A stretch of 64,000 nt of DNA from an uncultured Chloroflexales bacterium (GCA_937902315.1 CALGUG010000067.1:21433-85432); one strand, 5' to 3'. Positions 31,095 to 41,016 are shown, numbered from the stretch's first letter. The notes: generated from the letters alone by a model not told the origin. Made by a program: numbers and translations.

Positions 31095-32510
31095 ATGTCG
31101 CAGGAAGAGCTTCCACGCCGAACCATCTCACGGCGTTCATTCCTATCCATGTTGGCCTTCAGCAGCGGTGCTTCTCTACTAGCCGCTTGTGGAGCTACAG
31201 TTCAGCCGGGTGGTCAATCGATCGCATCAGATTCCGAGAGTAGTAACAGCGCAGCAGAAGAGGCTTCTCGCCCAGCCCAGGCAACAGGCCCAGCCGAATT
31301 GCGCTGGGAGTTCCGTGGCGATGAAGTAGAGTTCGAACGCGCCAAAGCCAATATCGAAAAGTTCATGGAGAAAAACCCGAACATCAAGGTTAAAGTTGAG
31401 CGGGCTCCTGATGAACAGCGCGACGAAAAACTTGTGACCGCAATGATCGGCGGCACAGCGCCCGATGTTTTCGAGGCGTGGGGCGATATCGTTTATAAAT
31501 TCGCCGACAAAGATCAGATTCTCGACCTCAACCCCTATGTCTCCGACCTGAGCGCAGACGATCTCAAAGACTTCTACAAATGGCAGTGGGACGGCTTCGC
31601 GGAATTCAATAATATCCGCTTTGGTATGCCGAAATACGTCAATATCATGTGTTTGTGGTACAACAAAGACATGTTTGACGCCGCCAAAGTACCCTACCCC
31701 GACAAAAGCTGGAATCACGACGACTACGCTAATGCGATGAAGAAGCTCACCATTGATAGCGACAATGATGGGCTGCCAGAAGTGTGGGGCGGTTGGATTC
31801 CGGCTTGGAGCTGGGACCGCTTCTGGTATCGCCTGCCTATGTGGGGCGGCGATGTACGCGACGCTAACGATCCGGCCAAGTGCACCCTTGACGATCCCAA
31901 GAGCCAAGAGGCGCTTGAGTGGACCCGTAAGCTGATGTGGGACGATAAAGTGCTTGCGCAACCGCTGGCTCTGGGCGCAAAAAACTGGAGCGACGCGGTC
32001 TTCTATCCCCAAAAAGCCGCTATGTGTGAAGATGGCACCTATCCTCAAGCGGTTGCCCGCAATGTGGCAGGCAAGTTCCGCTGGGGCTATCAGCACGTAC
32101 CGGTCGGTCCGGCTGGTATCCGCAAGGTGCTCGGCACAACCGACGGCTTCTGTATTTGGAAGAACACCAAATACCCCGATGCAGCTTGGGAGCTGGTTAA
32201 GTTCTTGAGCGGACCGATCTATCAAGAGGATCAGGTCAAAGCCACGGGTCTGTTGCCGGTGCGCTTCTCGGTGCTTGAGAAGTGGGAAAAGATCAATGTT
32301 GAACAAGCGCCCGAACTAGCAGATGTCAACCTGAACTGGGCGGTTGAAGCACTTCAAGAGGGCTATCCTAGCTCGCGACGTGTCTTCAAGAACCAGAATG
32401 CCGCTGCGGAGATTATTGTCCCAGCGCTCGAAAAGGTTTACAGCATCGGCGATACACCGGTATCCTACTTGGCGGAAATCGCTCAAGAAGTCAATAAATC
32501 ACAACAATAG
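31095..32510 (+). CDS. ABC transporter sugar-binding lipoprotein
   Basis: A 471-residue extracellular solute-binding protein (family 1). The N terminus has twin arginines in ISRRSFLSM (Arg13-Arg14) and a lipobox LLAAC with Cys32, so it is probably a Tat-exported lipoprotein. The body shows ELRWEFRGDEVEFERAK, FMEKNPNIKVKVE, GGTAPDVFEAWGD and LWYNKDMFDAAKVPYP, typical of oligosaccharide binders. AAGGAG precedes the ATG. It delivers its ligand to the two permeases downstream. No ATPase is present, so a shared MsmK/UgpC-type ATPase elsewhere is likely. Confidence 0.93.
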   Translation: MSQEELPRRTISRRSFLSMLAFSSGASLLAACGATVQPGGQSIASDSESSNSAAEEASRPAQATGPAELRWEFRGDEVEFERAKANIEKFMEKNPNIKVKVERAPDEQRDEKLVTAMIGGTAPDVFEAWGDIVYKFADKDQILDLNPYVSDLSADDLKDFYKWQWDGFAEFNNIRFGMPKYVNIMCLWYNKDMFDAAKVPYPDKSWNHDDYANAMKKLTIDSDNDGLPEVWGGWIPAWSWDRFWYRLPMWGGDVRDANDPAKCTLDDPKSQEALEWTRKLMWDDKVLAQPLALGAKNWSDAVFYPQKAAMCEDGTYPQAVARNVAGKFRWGYQHVPVGPAGIRKVLGTTDGFCIWKNTKYPDAAWELVKFLSGPIYQEDQVKATGLLPVRFSVLEKWEKINVEQAPELADVNLNWAVEALQEGYPSSRRVFKNQNAAAEIIVPALEKVYSIGDTPVSYLAEIAQEVNKSQQ

Positions 32511-32587
32511 GCCTTGCGGCGTCTGCGAGGTTGGGCCCTTTGCTCAACCTCGCATCTCTCAGCCTGATCGGAACAGGGGACTTAGTT

Positions 32588-33526
32588 ATGGCACAGAATA
32601 CAACAGCGCTGTCGAAGAAGCCACGTCGCCGCCTCAGTCAACGCCAGATCGAGGAGTTAGTCGCCTATCTCTTCATCTCGCCTTGGGTCATTGGCTTTCT
32701 GATTTTCACCGTAGGCGCGATGCTCTTCTCGTTGGGATTGAGCTTCTTTGATACCGATCTTCTTTCTCGAACACGCTTTGTAGGGCCGGGCAACTACATT
32801 GCGCTCTTCCAAGACCCTCTGTTTATTAAATCGCTTTGGGTTACGAGCTACTACAGCTTAGCCGTGGTTCCCTTGGGCACGATTATAGCGCTCTTGATTG
32901 CGCTGATGCTGAACCAAAAGATCGTCTTCCAAGGCACCTTCCGAGTGATCTACTACCTGCCAGCGCTGGTGACAGGCGCTGCGGTCGCTGTACTCTGGAC
33001 ATGGGTCTTGAATCCTGATATCGGGCTGCTCAATGGTGCCCTTATGCGCCTTGGCATCCCCCGCGCCTCGCTCCCTCGCTGGTTCCTATCGGAAACGTGG
33101 GCCGTCCCTTCGATTATTCTGATGAGCTTGTGGGGCACTGGGGCCAATATGTTGCTCTATCTGGCTGGTTTGCAGAGCATTCCAACCCAGCTCTATGACG
33201 CCGCCAAGATCGATGGAGCAAACTCATTTCGGCTCTTCTGGCACGTTACCTTGCCGATGTTAAGCCCTACGATCTTCTTCAACGTCGTTCTCAATATCAT
33301 CGCTTCCTATCAGGTTTTTACCCAAGCCTATCTGCTCACCAACGGCGGCCCAAACAACGCTACGCTGACCATGGTAATGTACCTCTTCCGCAAGGCCTTC
33401 CAACAGTTTTACTTTGGTTACGCCTCGGCGATCGCGTGGATTCTGTTTGCGATTATCTTGGCCTTTACGCTGCTGGTGATCCGCAGTTCTGACGCGTGGG
33501 TCTACTACGAAGGGAGCCGTCGATGA
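32588..33526 (+). CDS. ABC sugar permease (MalF/UgpA type)
   Basis: A 312-residue permease, start at ATG 32588 after AGGGGA; an upstream in-frame TTG at 32531 is unlikely. Six spans follow a basic N terminus. The EAA loop that contacts the ATPase reads YDAAKIDGANSFRLFWHVTLPML. Its stop overlaps the next gene's ATG (ATGA). Together with the next protein it forms the channel for the bound sugar. Confidence 0.93.
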   Translation: MAQNTTALSKKPRRRLSQRQIEELVAYLFISPWVIGFLIFTVGAMLFSLGLSFFDTDLLSRTRFVGPGNYIALFQDPLFIKSLWVTSYYSLAVVPLGTIIALLIALMLNQKIVFQGTFRVIYYLPALVTGAAVAVLWTWVLNPDIGLLNGALMRLGIPRASLPRWFLSETWAVPSIILMSLWGTGANMLLYLAGLQSIPTQLYDAAKIDGANSFRLFWHVTLPMLSPTIFFNVVLNIIASYQVFTQAYLLTNGGPNNATLTMVMYLFRKAFQQFYFGYASAIAWILFAIILAFTLLVIRSSDAWVYYEGSRR

Positions 33527-34401
33527 GCCAGCTAGCATCGCAACAACAGGTTGTCAAAAAAGCGAGCACCTATCGGATCAGCTACATCCTTTCTCAAGTC
33601 GCGCTCTATACGGCCCTGATCCTCGGGGCGTTCATCTTTATTCTGCCGCTCTTATGGATGCTTTCGAGCTCTGTAAAGCCGGGCTACCAAGTCTATGCCG
33701 TTCCGCCCGAATGGATCCCAGATTATTTTGTCTGGGATGGCTATATCCAGCCCTGGTCCCAATTTCCGATGGGCACCTTCTATAAAAACACCATCATTTT
33801 AGTGGTGCTCAACACATTAGGAACCTTGCTCAGCAGTTCGATTGTAGCCTTTGCTTTCGCGCGTATGCGCTTTCGCGGGCGCGATCTGCTCTTTGTGGTT
33901 GTGCTCAGTACCTTGATGCTGCCGCCCCAAGTCACCTTAATTCCCACCTATTGGTTTTTCGCCCGATTAGGCTGGGTCAACACCTTAACACCGCTATGGG
34001 TGACGGCCTTCTTTGGAGCGCCCTTCAATATCTTCTTGTTGCGCCAATATTTTATGACGATTCCGCTCGAAATGGATGAAGCGGCTCGTATGGATGGCTG
34101 CAGCTGGTTCGATATCTATTGGCGGATCATGATCCCGCTAAGTGCTCCGGCCCTAGGTGTTGTGGCAGTCTTCTCGGTCACCCACTGGTGGAACGAGTTT
34201 ATGGGGCCTTTGATCTATCTCAACAGCCAAGAGAACTTCCCATTATCGTTAGGCCTCGCACTACTCAACTCACGCAACTTCAATAATGTCCAAGCCACCT
34301 TCGCTATGACAAGTATCGCCCTCATCCCTATGGTTGTGATCTTCTTTATCGCCCAGAAGCTCTATATCCAAGGGTTGGTGATCAGTGGCGTCAAAGGTTA
34401 G
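33523..34401 (+). CDS. ABC sugar permease (MalG/UgpE type)
   Basis: A 292-residue permease, start at ATG 33523 (AGGGAG upstream; ATGA overlap). Six spans; the EAA motif reads DEAARMDGCSWFDIYWRIMIPLS. It forms the second half of the permease pair. Confidence 0.93.
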   Translation: MSQLASQQQVVKKASTYRISYILSQVALYTALILGAFIFILPLLWMLSSSVKPGYQVYAVPPEWIPDYFVWDGYIQPWSQFPMGTFYKNTIILVVLNTLGTLLSSSIVAFAFARMRFRGRDLLFVVVLSTLMLPPQVTLIPTYWFFARLGWVNTLTPLWVTAFFGAPFNIFLLRQYFMTIPLEMDEAARMDGCSWFDIYWRIMIPLSAPALGVVAVFSVTHWWNEFMGPLIYLNSQENFPLSLGLALLNSRNFNNVQATFAMTSIALIPMVVIFFIAQKLYIQGLVISGVKG

Positions 34402-34484
34402 GCCCTAGTTCGATTCTCCATTGATCGTGCAATCGCCCATGGTTAGGCCTCTCAACCTAGCATTCAGACAAGGATGTTGCAGTT

Positions 34485-35618
34485 ATGTCTCGAACAGTTA
34501 AAGCTGGGCTCATCGGCTGTGGAAGTGTCTCGGTACGCGGTATTCTGCCCCACCTTAGCTTGCCCGACGCTAAAGAAAAAGTCGAACTGGTAGCGGTCTG
34601 TGATGTGGTCGAGGAGCGTGCTAAAGCCGCTGCCGAACATTTTGGTGTTCCGCGCTACTACACGCAGTCAAAAGATCTGATCGAGCAGCCCGATATCGAT
34701 CTGGTCTTGATCGCCACACCTATCCCGTACCACTACCCCGATGCCATGCTGGCGCTCAATGCGGGCAAACATCTTTATATGCAAAAGACCATGGCGATGA
34801 CTCTAGAGCAGGCCAACGAAATGGTCGAGACCGCTCGTGCGAAGGGCCTAACACTGGTCGCTTCCCCAGGTCAAATGCTCGCCCCAACCCTGCGCAAAGC
34901 ACGCGAAATCATTCAATCTGGCGCTCTTGGCAAAGTCTACTGGGCGTTTGGCACAACCGCCGGCTCGCACGAGCACGAGCCACTGCGCCAAGGCGATGGA
35001 CCGCTGGCGGCCATCGACCCAACCTGGTACTACCGCGCTGGCGGCGGCCCGGTCTATGACATGACCGTTTATATGCTGCACAACCTTACGGGTGTGTTAG
35101 GGCCGGTCAAGCGTGTCACTGCTATGTCGGGCATCGGCCAAAGCGAACGGCGCTGGCGCGACAAAGTGATCCAAGTCGAGATGGATGATAACACCATGCT
35201 CTTGCTCGATTTCGGCGATTCGGTCTTTGCAATGGCTGGCGGGCACAACTGCCATGGCGGACGCCTGCTCTCGTGGGGCACGATGGGCTTTTACGGCTCT
35301 GCGGGAAGTATGGAAGGCCCGCAACGCCAGATCCAAGTCAATAGCAGCGCTGCACTGCCCGATCTACCAAGCAACGAGCAAGGCACCTATATTCCCAACG
35401 ACCCGCTACCTTATGTCAACGAGCTACATAAAGACATCAGCGAGTCGCACGTCTACGCCGACATTATGCACTGTGCCGACTGTATCCTCGAAGGCCGTTC
35501 CCCGATCGCCTCGGGCGAACACGCCGCCCATGTCATCGAAATCATCGAGAAGGGCTATACCGCCGCTCGCACCGGCCTAACCCAAGAGATCGTCAGCACA
35601 TTCAGCCTCGCAGACTAA
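34485..35618 (+). CDS. Gfo/Idh/MocA-family oxidoreductase
   Basis: A 377-residue NAD(P)-dependent sugar or polyol dehydrogenase. The N-terminal Rossmann fold has AGLIGCGSVSVRG and VAVCDVVEERA. The usual EKP motif appears here as HLYMQKTMA: the Lys is kept but Glu and Pro are replaced. Whether this changes catalysis is unknown. The C-terminal half is the alpha/beta substrate domain. It shares the operon with the sugar transporter, suggesting oxidation of the imported sugar. A terminator follows. Confidence 0.9.
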   Translation: MSRTVKAGLIGCGSVSVRGILPHLSLPDAKEKVELVAVCDVVEERAKAAAEHFGVPRYYTQSKDLIEQPDIDLVLIATPIPYHYPDAMLALNAGKHLYMQKTMAMTLEQANEMVETARAKGLTLVASPGQMLAPTLRKAREIIQSGALGKVYWAFGTTAGSHEHEPLRQGDGPLAAIDPTWYYRAGGGPVYDMTVYMLHNLTGVLGPVKRVTAMSGIGQSERRWRDKVIQVEMDDNTMLLLDFGDSVFAMAGGHNCHGGRLLSWGTMGFYGSAGSMEGPQRQIQVNSSAALPDLPSNEQGTYIPNDPLPYVNELHKDISESHVYADIMHCADCILEGRSPIASGEHAAHVIEIIEKGYTAARTGLTQEIVSTFSLAD

Positions 35619-35632
35619 AGAGCGTGCATACA

Positions 35633-35663
35633 AAAGAGGGTGGCTTGTGCAGCCACCCTCTTT
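35633..35663 (+). terminator. Intrinsic terminator of the sugar-uptake operon
   Basis: A 13-bp perfect stem, AAAGAGGGTGGCT (35633-35645) with its complement (35651-35663), five-base loop, 15 bp after the stop. The T run is short (TTTCCT). Confidence 0.8.
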
Positions 35664-35714
35664 CCTCAGTGATTTATTCTCGCGCGTTATGAGATCATCT
35701 GACTCAGTTCAGCG

Positions 35715-35850
35715 CTCTGGCGGTCTCGTCCTTCCCCCAAAGGACGCCCCAACCGCGTCCGCCTCCGGCTATCAACATCCCGCTCGCCGCAAAGGGGTTG
35801 TATCGCTGTGAGTGGAAAGGCTACCTCAAAACGAAACGCTGCAAACGGAA
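35715..35850 (+). repeat. Interspersed core repeat
   Basis: Contains CGCGTCCGCCTCCGGCTA (35754-35771), one base off the core, preceded by GGCGGTCT and ending AACGCTGCAAACGGA, as in the copy at 41205. It fills most of the space between the convergent oxidoreductase and GT87 genes. Confidence 0.6.
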
Positions 35851-35884
35851 TTCGTATCAAATCCATTGGTGTGATATTAGGTGT

Positions 35885-37000
35885 TCAGCTAGAGGCTGAA
35901 GGCTGGGCGGCCCGCAATCCGGCTCTGACGTTCAGGTACCAGACTAGCATAGCGATCAACAACAATGTGCCATATACAACTGGTGCCAAACCTGCCCCCG
36001 GGATAAAACGAACCCACACAAGGTACAAAACAAGCGCGCTTACACTAAGCAAGGCTAAGATGTAACGAGGCAGCTTCACCGTTGCAAGAAACAGGAAGTA
36101 GTGCGCCCAACTGATCGGACTAACGAGCAACATCACTGGCACAAGTTGTTTAAGATCTGGATCGCGTCGCAATGCAGGAATCATCGTAAGGCCGAAAAAC
36201 AGAAACATCCCTATAAACGCCAAGGTGGGCGAAAGGTTTGGAATGATCACCCGCGCAACCCGAACCGTCGAGACATTCCAAGCTTGATCGGCTTGGGCGA
36301 GCGAATTAACTGGCACATAGGCCAACCAATCGCGTGTAACCCCAAAGCCCAAAATCAGCTCAGCTAACACCGTGAGTACTCCAGCAGTTATCACTGCCGC
36401 GCCTGCAGCCCGCCATCGTTTGGTTACAACTAGCCCAAATAACAAAACCAGCGGATAGGTTTTGATCGCAATGGCTAAGCCGAGCGCCACCCCAGCGCGT
36501 ACAGGCGAGCGATCGACCTGCCAGAGCATGTAGGCAACACAAGCAAACAGTAACGGCTCGAAAGCACCCAACGAGAGGGCGACCAAGACAAAACTCAGGG
36601 TTAAGAGACGAATGAGCGCAGGAACCTCCAAAAGGTGCCAAGCCCACAATACCATCACACAGCCAAATAGCATCCACAACCATCGAGCTAGATCCCAAGG
36701 CAGTAAGGCCCAAGGCATTACAAAAAGAGTTGCAAAGGGCGGATGCGCCGTTTGTGGAATGCTCGAATGAGGAACTGGACTGTCTAAACAGCAGAGCAAA
36801 CGCAACTCTGCCGTTTTCCCGTTCGGATCGAGACCAACCGTCCAGCCGCGCGCGGCAACATAATTTTGAACGAAATCGGACTCAGGTGTGACAAAAACGG
36901 TCCAACTACCTAAAACAACGAGTAAAATTGCAATCAACCCATTGAGCACAGGCTCGGAATACCAATCTGATGAACGAAGCTTAGATATCATGGTACCCAT
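35885..37000 (-). CDS. GT87-like membrane glycosyltransferase (DUF2029)
   Basis: A 371-residue protein with about nine to ten spans. The loop after span 1 carries SDFVQNYVAARG, followed by TAHPPFATLFVMPWALLP. These are features of the GT87 polyprenol-phosphate-mannose-dependent family. It would transfer a sugar outside the membrane from a polyprenyl-phosphate donor such as the product of the DPM1-like enzyme. It overlaps the upstream PIG-V-like gene by 13 bp. Confidence 0.78.
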   Translation of the reverse strand: MGTMISKLRSSDWYSEPVLNGLIAILLVVLGSWTVFVTPESDFVQNYVAARGWTVGLDPNGKTAELRLLCCLDSPVPHSSIPQTAHPPFATLFVMPWALLPWDLARWLWMLFGCVMVLWAWHLLEVPALIRLLTLSFVLVALSLGAFEPLLFACVAYMLWQVDRSPVRAGVALGLAIAIKTYPLVLLFGLVVTKRWRAAGAAVITAGVLTVLAELILGFGVTRDWLAYVPVNSLAQADQAWNVSTVRVARVIIPNLSPTLAFIGMFLFFGLTMIPALRRDPDLKQLVPVMLLVSPISWAHYFLFLATVKLPRYILALLSVSALVLYLVWVRFIPGAGLAPVVYGTLLLIAMLVWYLNVRAGLRAAQPSASS

Positions 37001-38244
37001 CCATGGCGGATAAATGCTCCTACTAAGAAGATATTAACCATAAAAAGAATTTCGATCAACAGCCGTTGTCTTTGTAAACTACCCGCCCAAGAGACAAGAA
37101 TGACAAAGATCGGAAATGCCAACAACATGTGGCGAGGAAAGGCCAAGTATGGAGATAAGTCGCCATTGTAGTAACAAAGTGACAAAAGCGCTATCGCGAT
37201 ACTATAAAGCAGGTCTTGCATGCGAAGCAGACGCCAGCCACGCATAAGCACCAAGACAGCGGCCCAACCGATAACAGTGTCGATCACAAAGGGATATTTG
37301 CTCTCAGCTAGCATGAAGCGTTGGATCTCACCGATCAGTGGTTCCCAAGGCCAAGCGATTCGTTGTCCAACAACGACCTGCTCTGCTGAACTTGATACGA
37401 GTAAGCTGCTTAAAAATGCGTACAGGCTTTCGCTTTCCGACCAACTGATAGCGTCGCCTAAGGCAATGGCCCGATAAACAACGAATAACAGATAGGCACC
37501 GGGCAGCAAGGCAAGCGAGCCAGCCTGCCACCAAGCTGTGCGTCGATCGCGCCAAGCTAGCCAGATTGCCCAAGCCATAGGCAGAGCTAAGGCGACACCT
37601 TGTTGACGGGTTAATACAGCACCAGCCCCCAAAAGACCGGCTAGCCACCAGCGCTCTAACCTGATAGCCCACAAGGCCGCAATCGCAAAACACAAAAAGG
37701 TGCTTTCGGTATAAGGCGAAAGCAAAATAAACCCGAGCGGGTTCATAAGCAGCAACCAGCCAACAGGTTGAGCATAATCCGCACGGTAAAAACGCTCTAC
37801 ATAGCGCGTTAGCAGCATAGTTGCAATGATCGTAGCTATGCTAGAGACAAACAAGAGCGCTACAGGGATATTTTGAAATACAAGAGCAAAAGGCCAAACT
37901 AAGATCGGATAGAGCGGGTGAAAGGAAGCTGTCCCCTCAGACAAGCTATAGCCATGGTCAACAATGCGGAGATAGTTCCATGCATCGTAGCGGATCCAAG
38001 GGGAGATCAACCAGCGATACAACCATTCACCGATCGATGCGTCGCTCGGCGATAGGCCTATTCGTGCTTCAAGTTCGGTATGCGGGAAAATGAGCGTGAT
38101 CGGTATAGCCAGTATTCCGAAGACGACTCGCATAATCAAAACAGCTAGGCCAGCTCCACAAAAAGTGCGTAAATCAAAACGATTGCGAGGATTCTTCCAG
38201 ATACTCGCTGAAGTGGGTGCTTGAGATGTCGATGGTACCGTCAT
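36988..38244 (-). CDS. PIG-V-like membrane mannosyltransferase (GT-C)
   Basis: A 418-residue protein with about ten spans. The early loop SPWIRYDAWNYLRIVDHGY and SFHPLYPILVWPFA match the pattern of PIG-V/GT76-type mannosyltransferases (aromatic-Asp motif then FFPLYP-like). It acts on the outer face, using a lipid-linked sugar. It forms a pair with the GT87-like gene. Confidence 0.78.
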   Translation of the reverse strand: MTVPSTSQAPTSASIWKNPRNRFDLRTFCGAGLAVLIMRVVFGILAIPITLIFPHTELEARIGLSPSDASIGEWLYRWLISPWIRYDAWNYLRIVDHGYSLSEGTASFHPLYPILVWPFALVFQNIPVALLFVSSIATIIATMLLTRYVERFYRADYAQPVGWLLLMNPLGFILLSPYTESTFLCFAIAALWAIRLERWWLAGLLGAGAVLTRQQGVALALPMAWAIWLAWRDRRTAWWQAGSLALLPGAYLLFVVYRAIALGDAISWSESESLYAFLSSLLVSSSAEQVVVGQRIAWPWEPLIGEIQRFMLAESKYPFVIDTVIGWAAVLVLMRGWRLLRMQDLLYSIAIALLSLCYYNGDLSPYLAFPRHMLLAFPIFVILVSWAGSLQRQRLLIEILFMVNIFLVGAFIRHGWVP

Positions 38245-38306
38245 GCTTCACTACCTTAGATGCATAAGAGCCTAGCTAACAATACCATATTTGTGCAAAT
38301 TAAGAA

Positions 38307-39584
38307 TTACACCTCACCTCGTAAGCGTCGCATCAATGAACGCAAAATGCGGGCTGGCTGTAAACGTGCAGACCAGCTACGATCGCGAGCCGCTAGCTCG
38401 GCTGCAACAAAAGCGACAGCTTTCTTAGCAGCTACATCAGCCTCGGCCGGAGAGATCTGGTCGGACGAGGCGCGGCGGCGCGCAAGGGCTTGCCGCAAAA
38501 GCTGGTCGATCCGCTCGCCCATGGCATCGAGCGAAAAGTGGTCGAGCACCCGTTGGCGCGCCGCCGCGCCCATAGCCGCTAAACGCTGAGGGTCGCTCAA
38601 GAGCTTCGTCAAGGCCTCGCGATAGGCCTCTTGTTCGCGCGGGCCACGCTGCACCAGCACACCACACTCCTCAGTCACTAGCTCGCGCTGACCGCCAACA
38701 TCGGCGCTCAGCGGCACAACGCCCATGGCCATGGCCTCGTAAATCGCGAGCGAAATCCCCTCGTTTTCTGAGGGAAGGAAAAAGATCGAGCTAATGGCTA
38801 ACAGCTCACGGACGCTTGCATTGGGCTGCGCACCCAAAAGGCGAACGCGCTCTTGCAAAGCGTGGCGTTCCACAAAATCCTGCATCCAAGCGAAATACTC
38901 ACCATCGCCCGCCACGACAAATAGCACATCAGGAAAGATGGAAGCGATCGAGCGCATCACTTCAGCAGCGAGCGGCGGCTGCTTTTGGCGCGTCAAACGG
39001 GCGGCATAGAGCACAATGCGGGCATCGCTTGGCAAGCGGTAGCGCGCTCGCACAGCCGCCCCATCGATCTGAGCACGATCCCAAAAATATGGATCGATAT
39101 TGGTTGTACAGACCTGGATCTGTTCAGCGGGCGCCCCTTGTTGATGCATCCAAGCCTCAAGCTGATGCGATGAAACGATCTCTACATCTAAGTAAGCGCT
39201 ATGGCGAACACTTAAACGCGGGAAACCTCCTTTTAGCCAGCTTGGCTCCAGCATATGGCAATAATCGACAAAAGCCGTTTGAGGCAAATGGGCGCGCAAA
39301 AAAGGCAAAAAGAGGTAGCCAGCTTGACTATGCGAAATACAAACCACATCGCAATCTTGGGCCAGAACCAACAATTGGGCCGGCCAGTGGTCGGGGGGAT
39401 AGGCGATCAAGTCGACGATCTGTTCGCAAAGCGGCTCGAATGCGCTGCGCCAAGCATGGTCGCTCGTGAGGGTTGTTGCGATGCGTATCTGCCAACCCCG
39501 TTGCCGCAATTGGTTCAGCATATCAAGGTTGAATTTATCGGCACCCCCTAAAGCTAACCATGGATAAAGGCATAACAGTCGCAT
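38307..39584 (-). CDS. GT4-family glycosyltransferase
   Basis: A 425-residue GT-B enzyme starting MRLLCLYPWLALGGADKF; the donor domain has LYAARLTRQKQPP and the E-x7-E motif in SENEGISLAIYEAMAMG. It resembles the GT4 half of the 756-residue fusion (GGADRF; EGVALVLYEALAMG; VSADVGGQ-like stretch), so the two probably descend from one gene. It acts in the cytoplasm on the growing glycan. Confidence 0.9.
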   Translation of the reverse strand: MRLLCLYPWLALGGADKFNLDMLNQLRQRGWQIRIATTLTSDHAWRSAFEPLCEQIVDLIAYPPDHWPAQLLVLAQDCDVVCISHSQAGYLFLPFLRAHLPQTAFVDYCHMLEPSWLKGGFPRLSVRHSAYLDVEIVSSHQLEAWMHQQGAPAEQIQVCTTNIDPYFWDRAQIDGAAVRARYRLPSDARIVLYAARLTRQKQPPLAAEVMRSIASIFPDVLFVVAGDGEYFAWMQDFVERHALQERVRLLGAQPNASVRELLAISSIFFLPSENEGISLAIYEAMAMGVVPLSADVGGQRELVTEECGVLVQRGPREQEAYREALTKLLSDPQRLAAMGAAARQRVLDHFSLDAMGERIDQLLRQALARRRASSDQISPAEADVAAKKAVAFVAAELAARDRSWSARLQPARILRSLMRRLRGEV

Positions 39585-39884
39585 AATAAACTCTCTTTCG
39601 TTGCGTTTGTTGAAGCAGTCGTTGATTCAGTTTATCCAAAACCCGACTAGAGCACGTTCAACAACGAGACCAGCAGTGACGCCTCGTTAGTGTGACAATC
39701 GGGAAAGGGTTCGCGCTATCCCATTTTGAGTAGCCTCTCCACACAGCTAGAAGTGCCTTTTGGAGAGCGGGATGTTGGTAGCCGTAGGCGGACGCGCCAA
39801 AAACCGAATGGGCGCGAGAGCGCTGGCCGCCAGAGCTAGATAGAAGTTGGAATAATCGAGCCGTTTCGCCATGAGCAAGACAGC
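39585..39884. other. Intergenic region with an inverted core repeat
   Basis: 300 bp without a supported gene. Bases 39770-39840 hold the inverted core TAGCCGTAGGCGGACGCG (39779-39796) followed by CCGAATGGG, as at 30662. Nothing else was recognised. Confidence 0.55.
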
Positions 39885-40949
39885 TCAACGACGCAAGAGC
39901 TGCGCTAAGATCTGTCCAAACTGAGCAGCGCGCACGCGGTTCGTATGTTGTTGCTGCAATTGATCGTAAGCCGCTTGAGCGATTCGCTCGCGCAAAGCCG
40001 AACTTTGAATCAATCGATCCAAGGCCTGTTGCCAACTCGCTGGGTCAGAAGCCAAGCAACCGGTTTTGCCGTTCTCGATCACAGCATTATAGGGTTCGAG
40101 ATCGCTCGCAACCGTTGCAACGCGCACCAAAGCCGCCTCAAGATATTTAACCGCGCTTTTCGAGCGGCGCTGCGGATTGTCGATCAGCGGCGCAAGCGCG
40201 ATATCGATCTGCGCCATATGCTGCGACAACTGCTCCCAAGCCACGGCCGGATAGCGCTCAATGCGATCGGCAAATGCTGTGCTCAGGCTCTCGGCTAGGC
40301 CAAGCTCTCCATACAGCCGCAAGCGTACCTGGTTATGCTGCCTAAGAACCGCTTCCAAGGCTGGCGTAATACTGGCAAAATCTTCGTCGTGAACATGAGG
40401 CGTACCGCAAAAATAGCCGATCACAACAGCAGAAGGATCTCTGCGCCGTTGGCGATAGGCCGCTTCGCCCAAGGCGATCTGTTCATCGCTCAAAGCATTC
40501 CAGTTCACAAATACCGGTTTTTGAAACGATCTTTGGGCTTGGTCGCGCAAATAAGCTGTCGAGAGCACATGGGCATCGACCCAGCGCATCATGGCCCGTA
40601 AACGCCGATTGGTCAGCAAAATATCGTCGACCTGCGCCGGGGTATAGTGCTTGTCAAGAAAATTATAGCTGCGCTCGTTTTCGTCCCACACCAGATCATC
40701 GCTATCGAAAACAAGCGGAATACCGCGTAGGCGAGCCATAAGCACAAGCGGCAGGCTGCGCGAGGTCAGCGGCACACGATGCAGATAGAGCAGATCGCAG
40801 CCTTGCAAGCGGTACAAATGTGCCCGATTCTCCAGCGCGACGATCTCGGTCTGATAACCGTGTAAACGGGCTTGTTCCGCTTGATGGAGCACCCGATAGC
40901 GCATGGGCGCCCCTTCATGAACGTATACGAATCGTATCTTTGCTGTCAC
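39885..40949 (-). CDS. GT4-like glycosyltransferase (GT1_4 type)
   Basis: A 354-residue protein with HEGAPMRYRVLHQAEQARLHG at the start, FDSDDLVWDE (about 87-96), and a C-terminal donor region with PLIDNPQRRSKSAVKYLEAALVRVATVAS. The latter replaces the usual E-x7-E by an RSAVKYLEA-type motif seen in the GT1_4 group. Monocistronic; two MITE copies lie upstream. Confidence 0.82.
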   Translation of the reverse strand: MTAKIRFVYVHEGAPMRYRVLHQAEQARLHGYQTEIVALENRAHLYRLQGCDLLYLHRVPLTSRSLPLVLMARLRGIPLVFDSDDLVWDENERSYNFLDKHYTPAQVDDILLTNRRLRAMMRWVDAHVLSTAYLRDQAQRSFQKPVFVNWNALSDEQIALGEAAYRQRRRDPSAVVIGYFCGTPHVHDEDFASITPALEAVLRQHNQVRLRLYGELGLAESLSTAFADRIERYPAVAWEQLSQHMAQIDIALAPLIDNPQRRSKSAVKYLEAALVRVATVASDLEPYNAVIENGKTGCLASDPASWQQALDRLIQSSALRERIAQAAYDQLQQQHTNRVRAAQFGQILAQLLRR

Positions 40950-41016
40950 GCTTCCCTCAAAACCTCTCTGATAACACGCACAACAAAACCGATTGATCGT
41001 TGGCCAGCGTTACTGA

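Noticed and set aside
31227..32306. Leftward 359-codon open frame
   Set aside because: Antisense to the sugar-binding lipoprotein gene; a codon-bias shadow without motifs or a ribosome site.
38816..39469. Rightward 217-codon open frame
   Set aside because: Antisense to a GT4 gene with intact motifs; low-complexity translation.
39658..40035. Leftward 125-codon open frame
   Set aside because: Overlaps the end of the real GT1_4 gene in another frame and includes an interspersed repeat.
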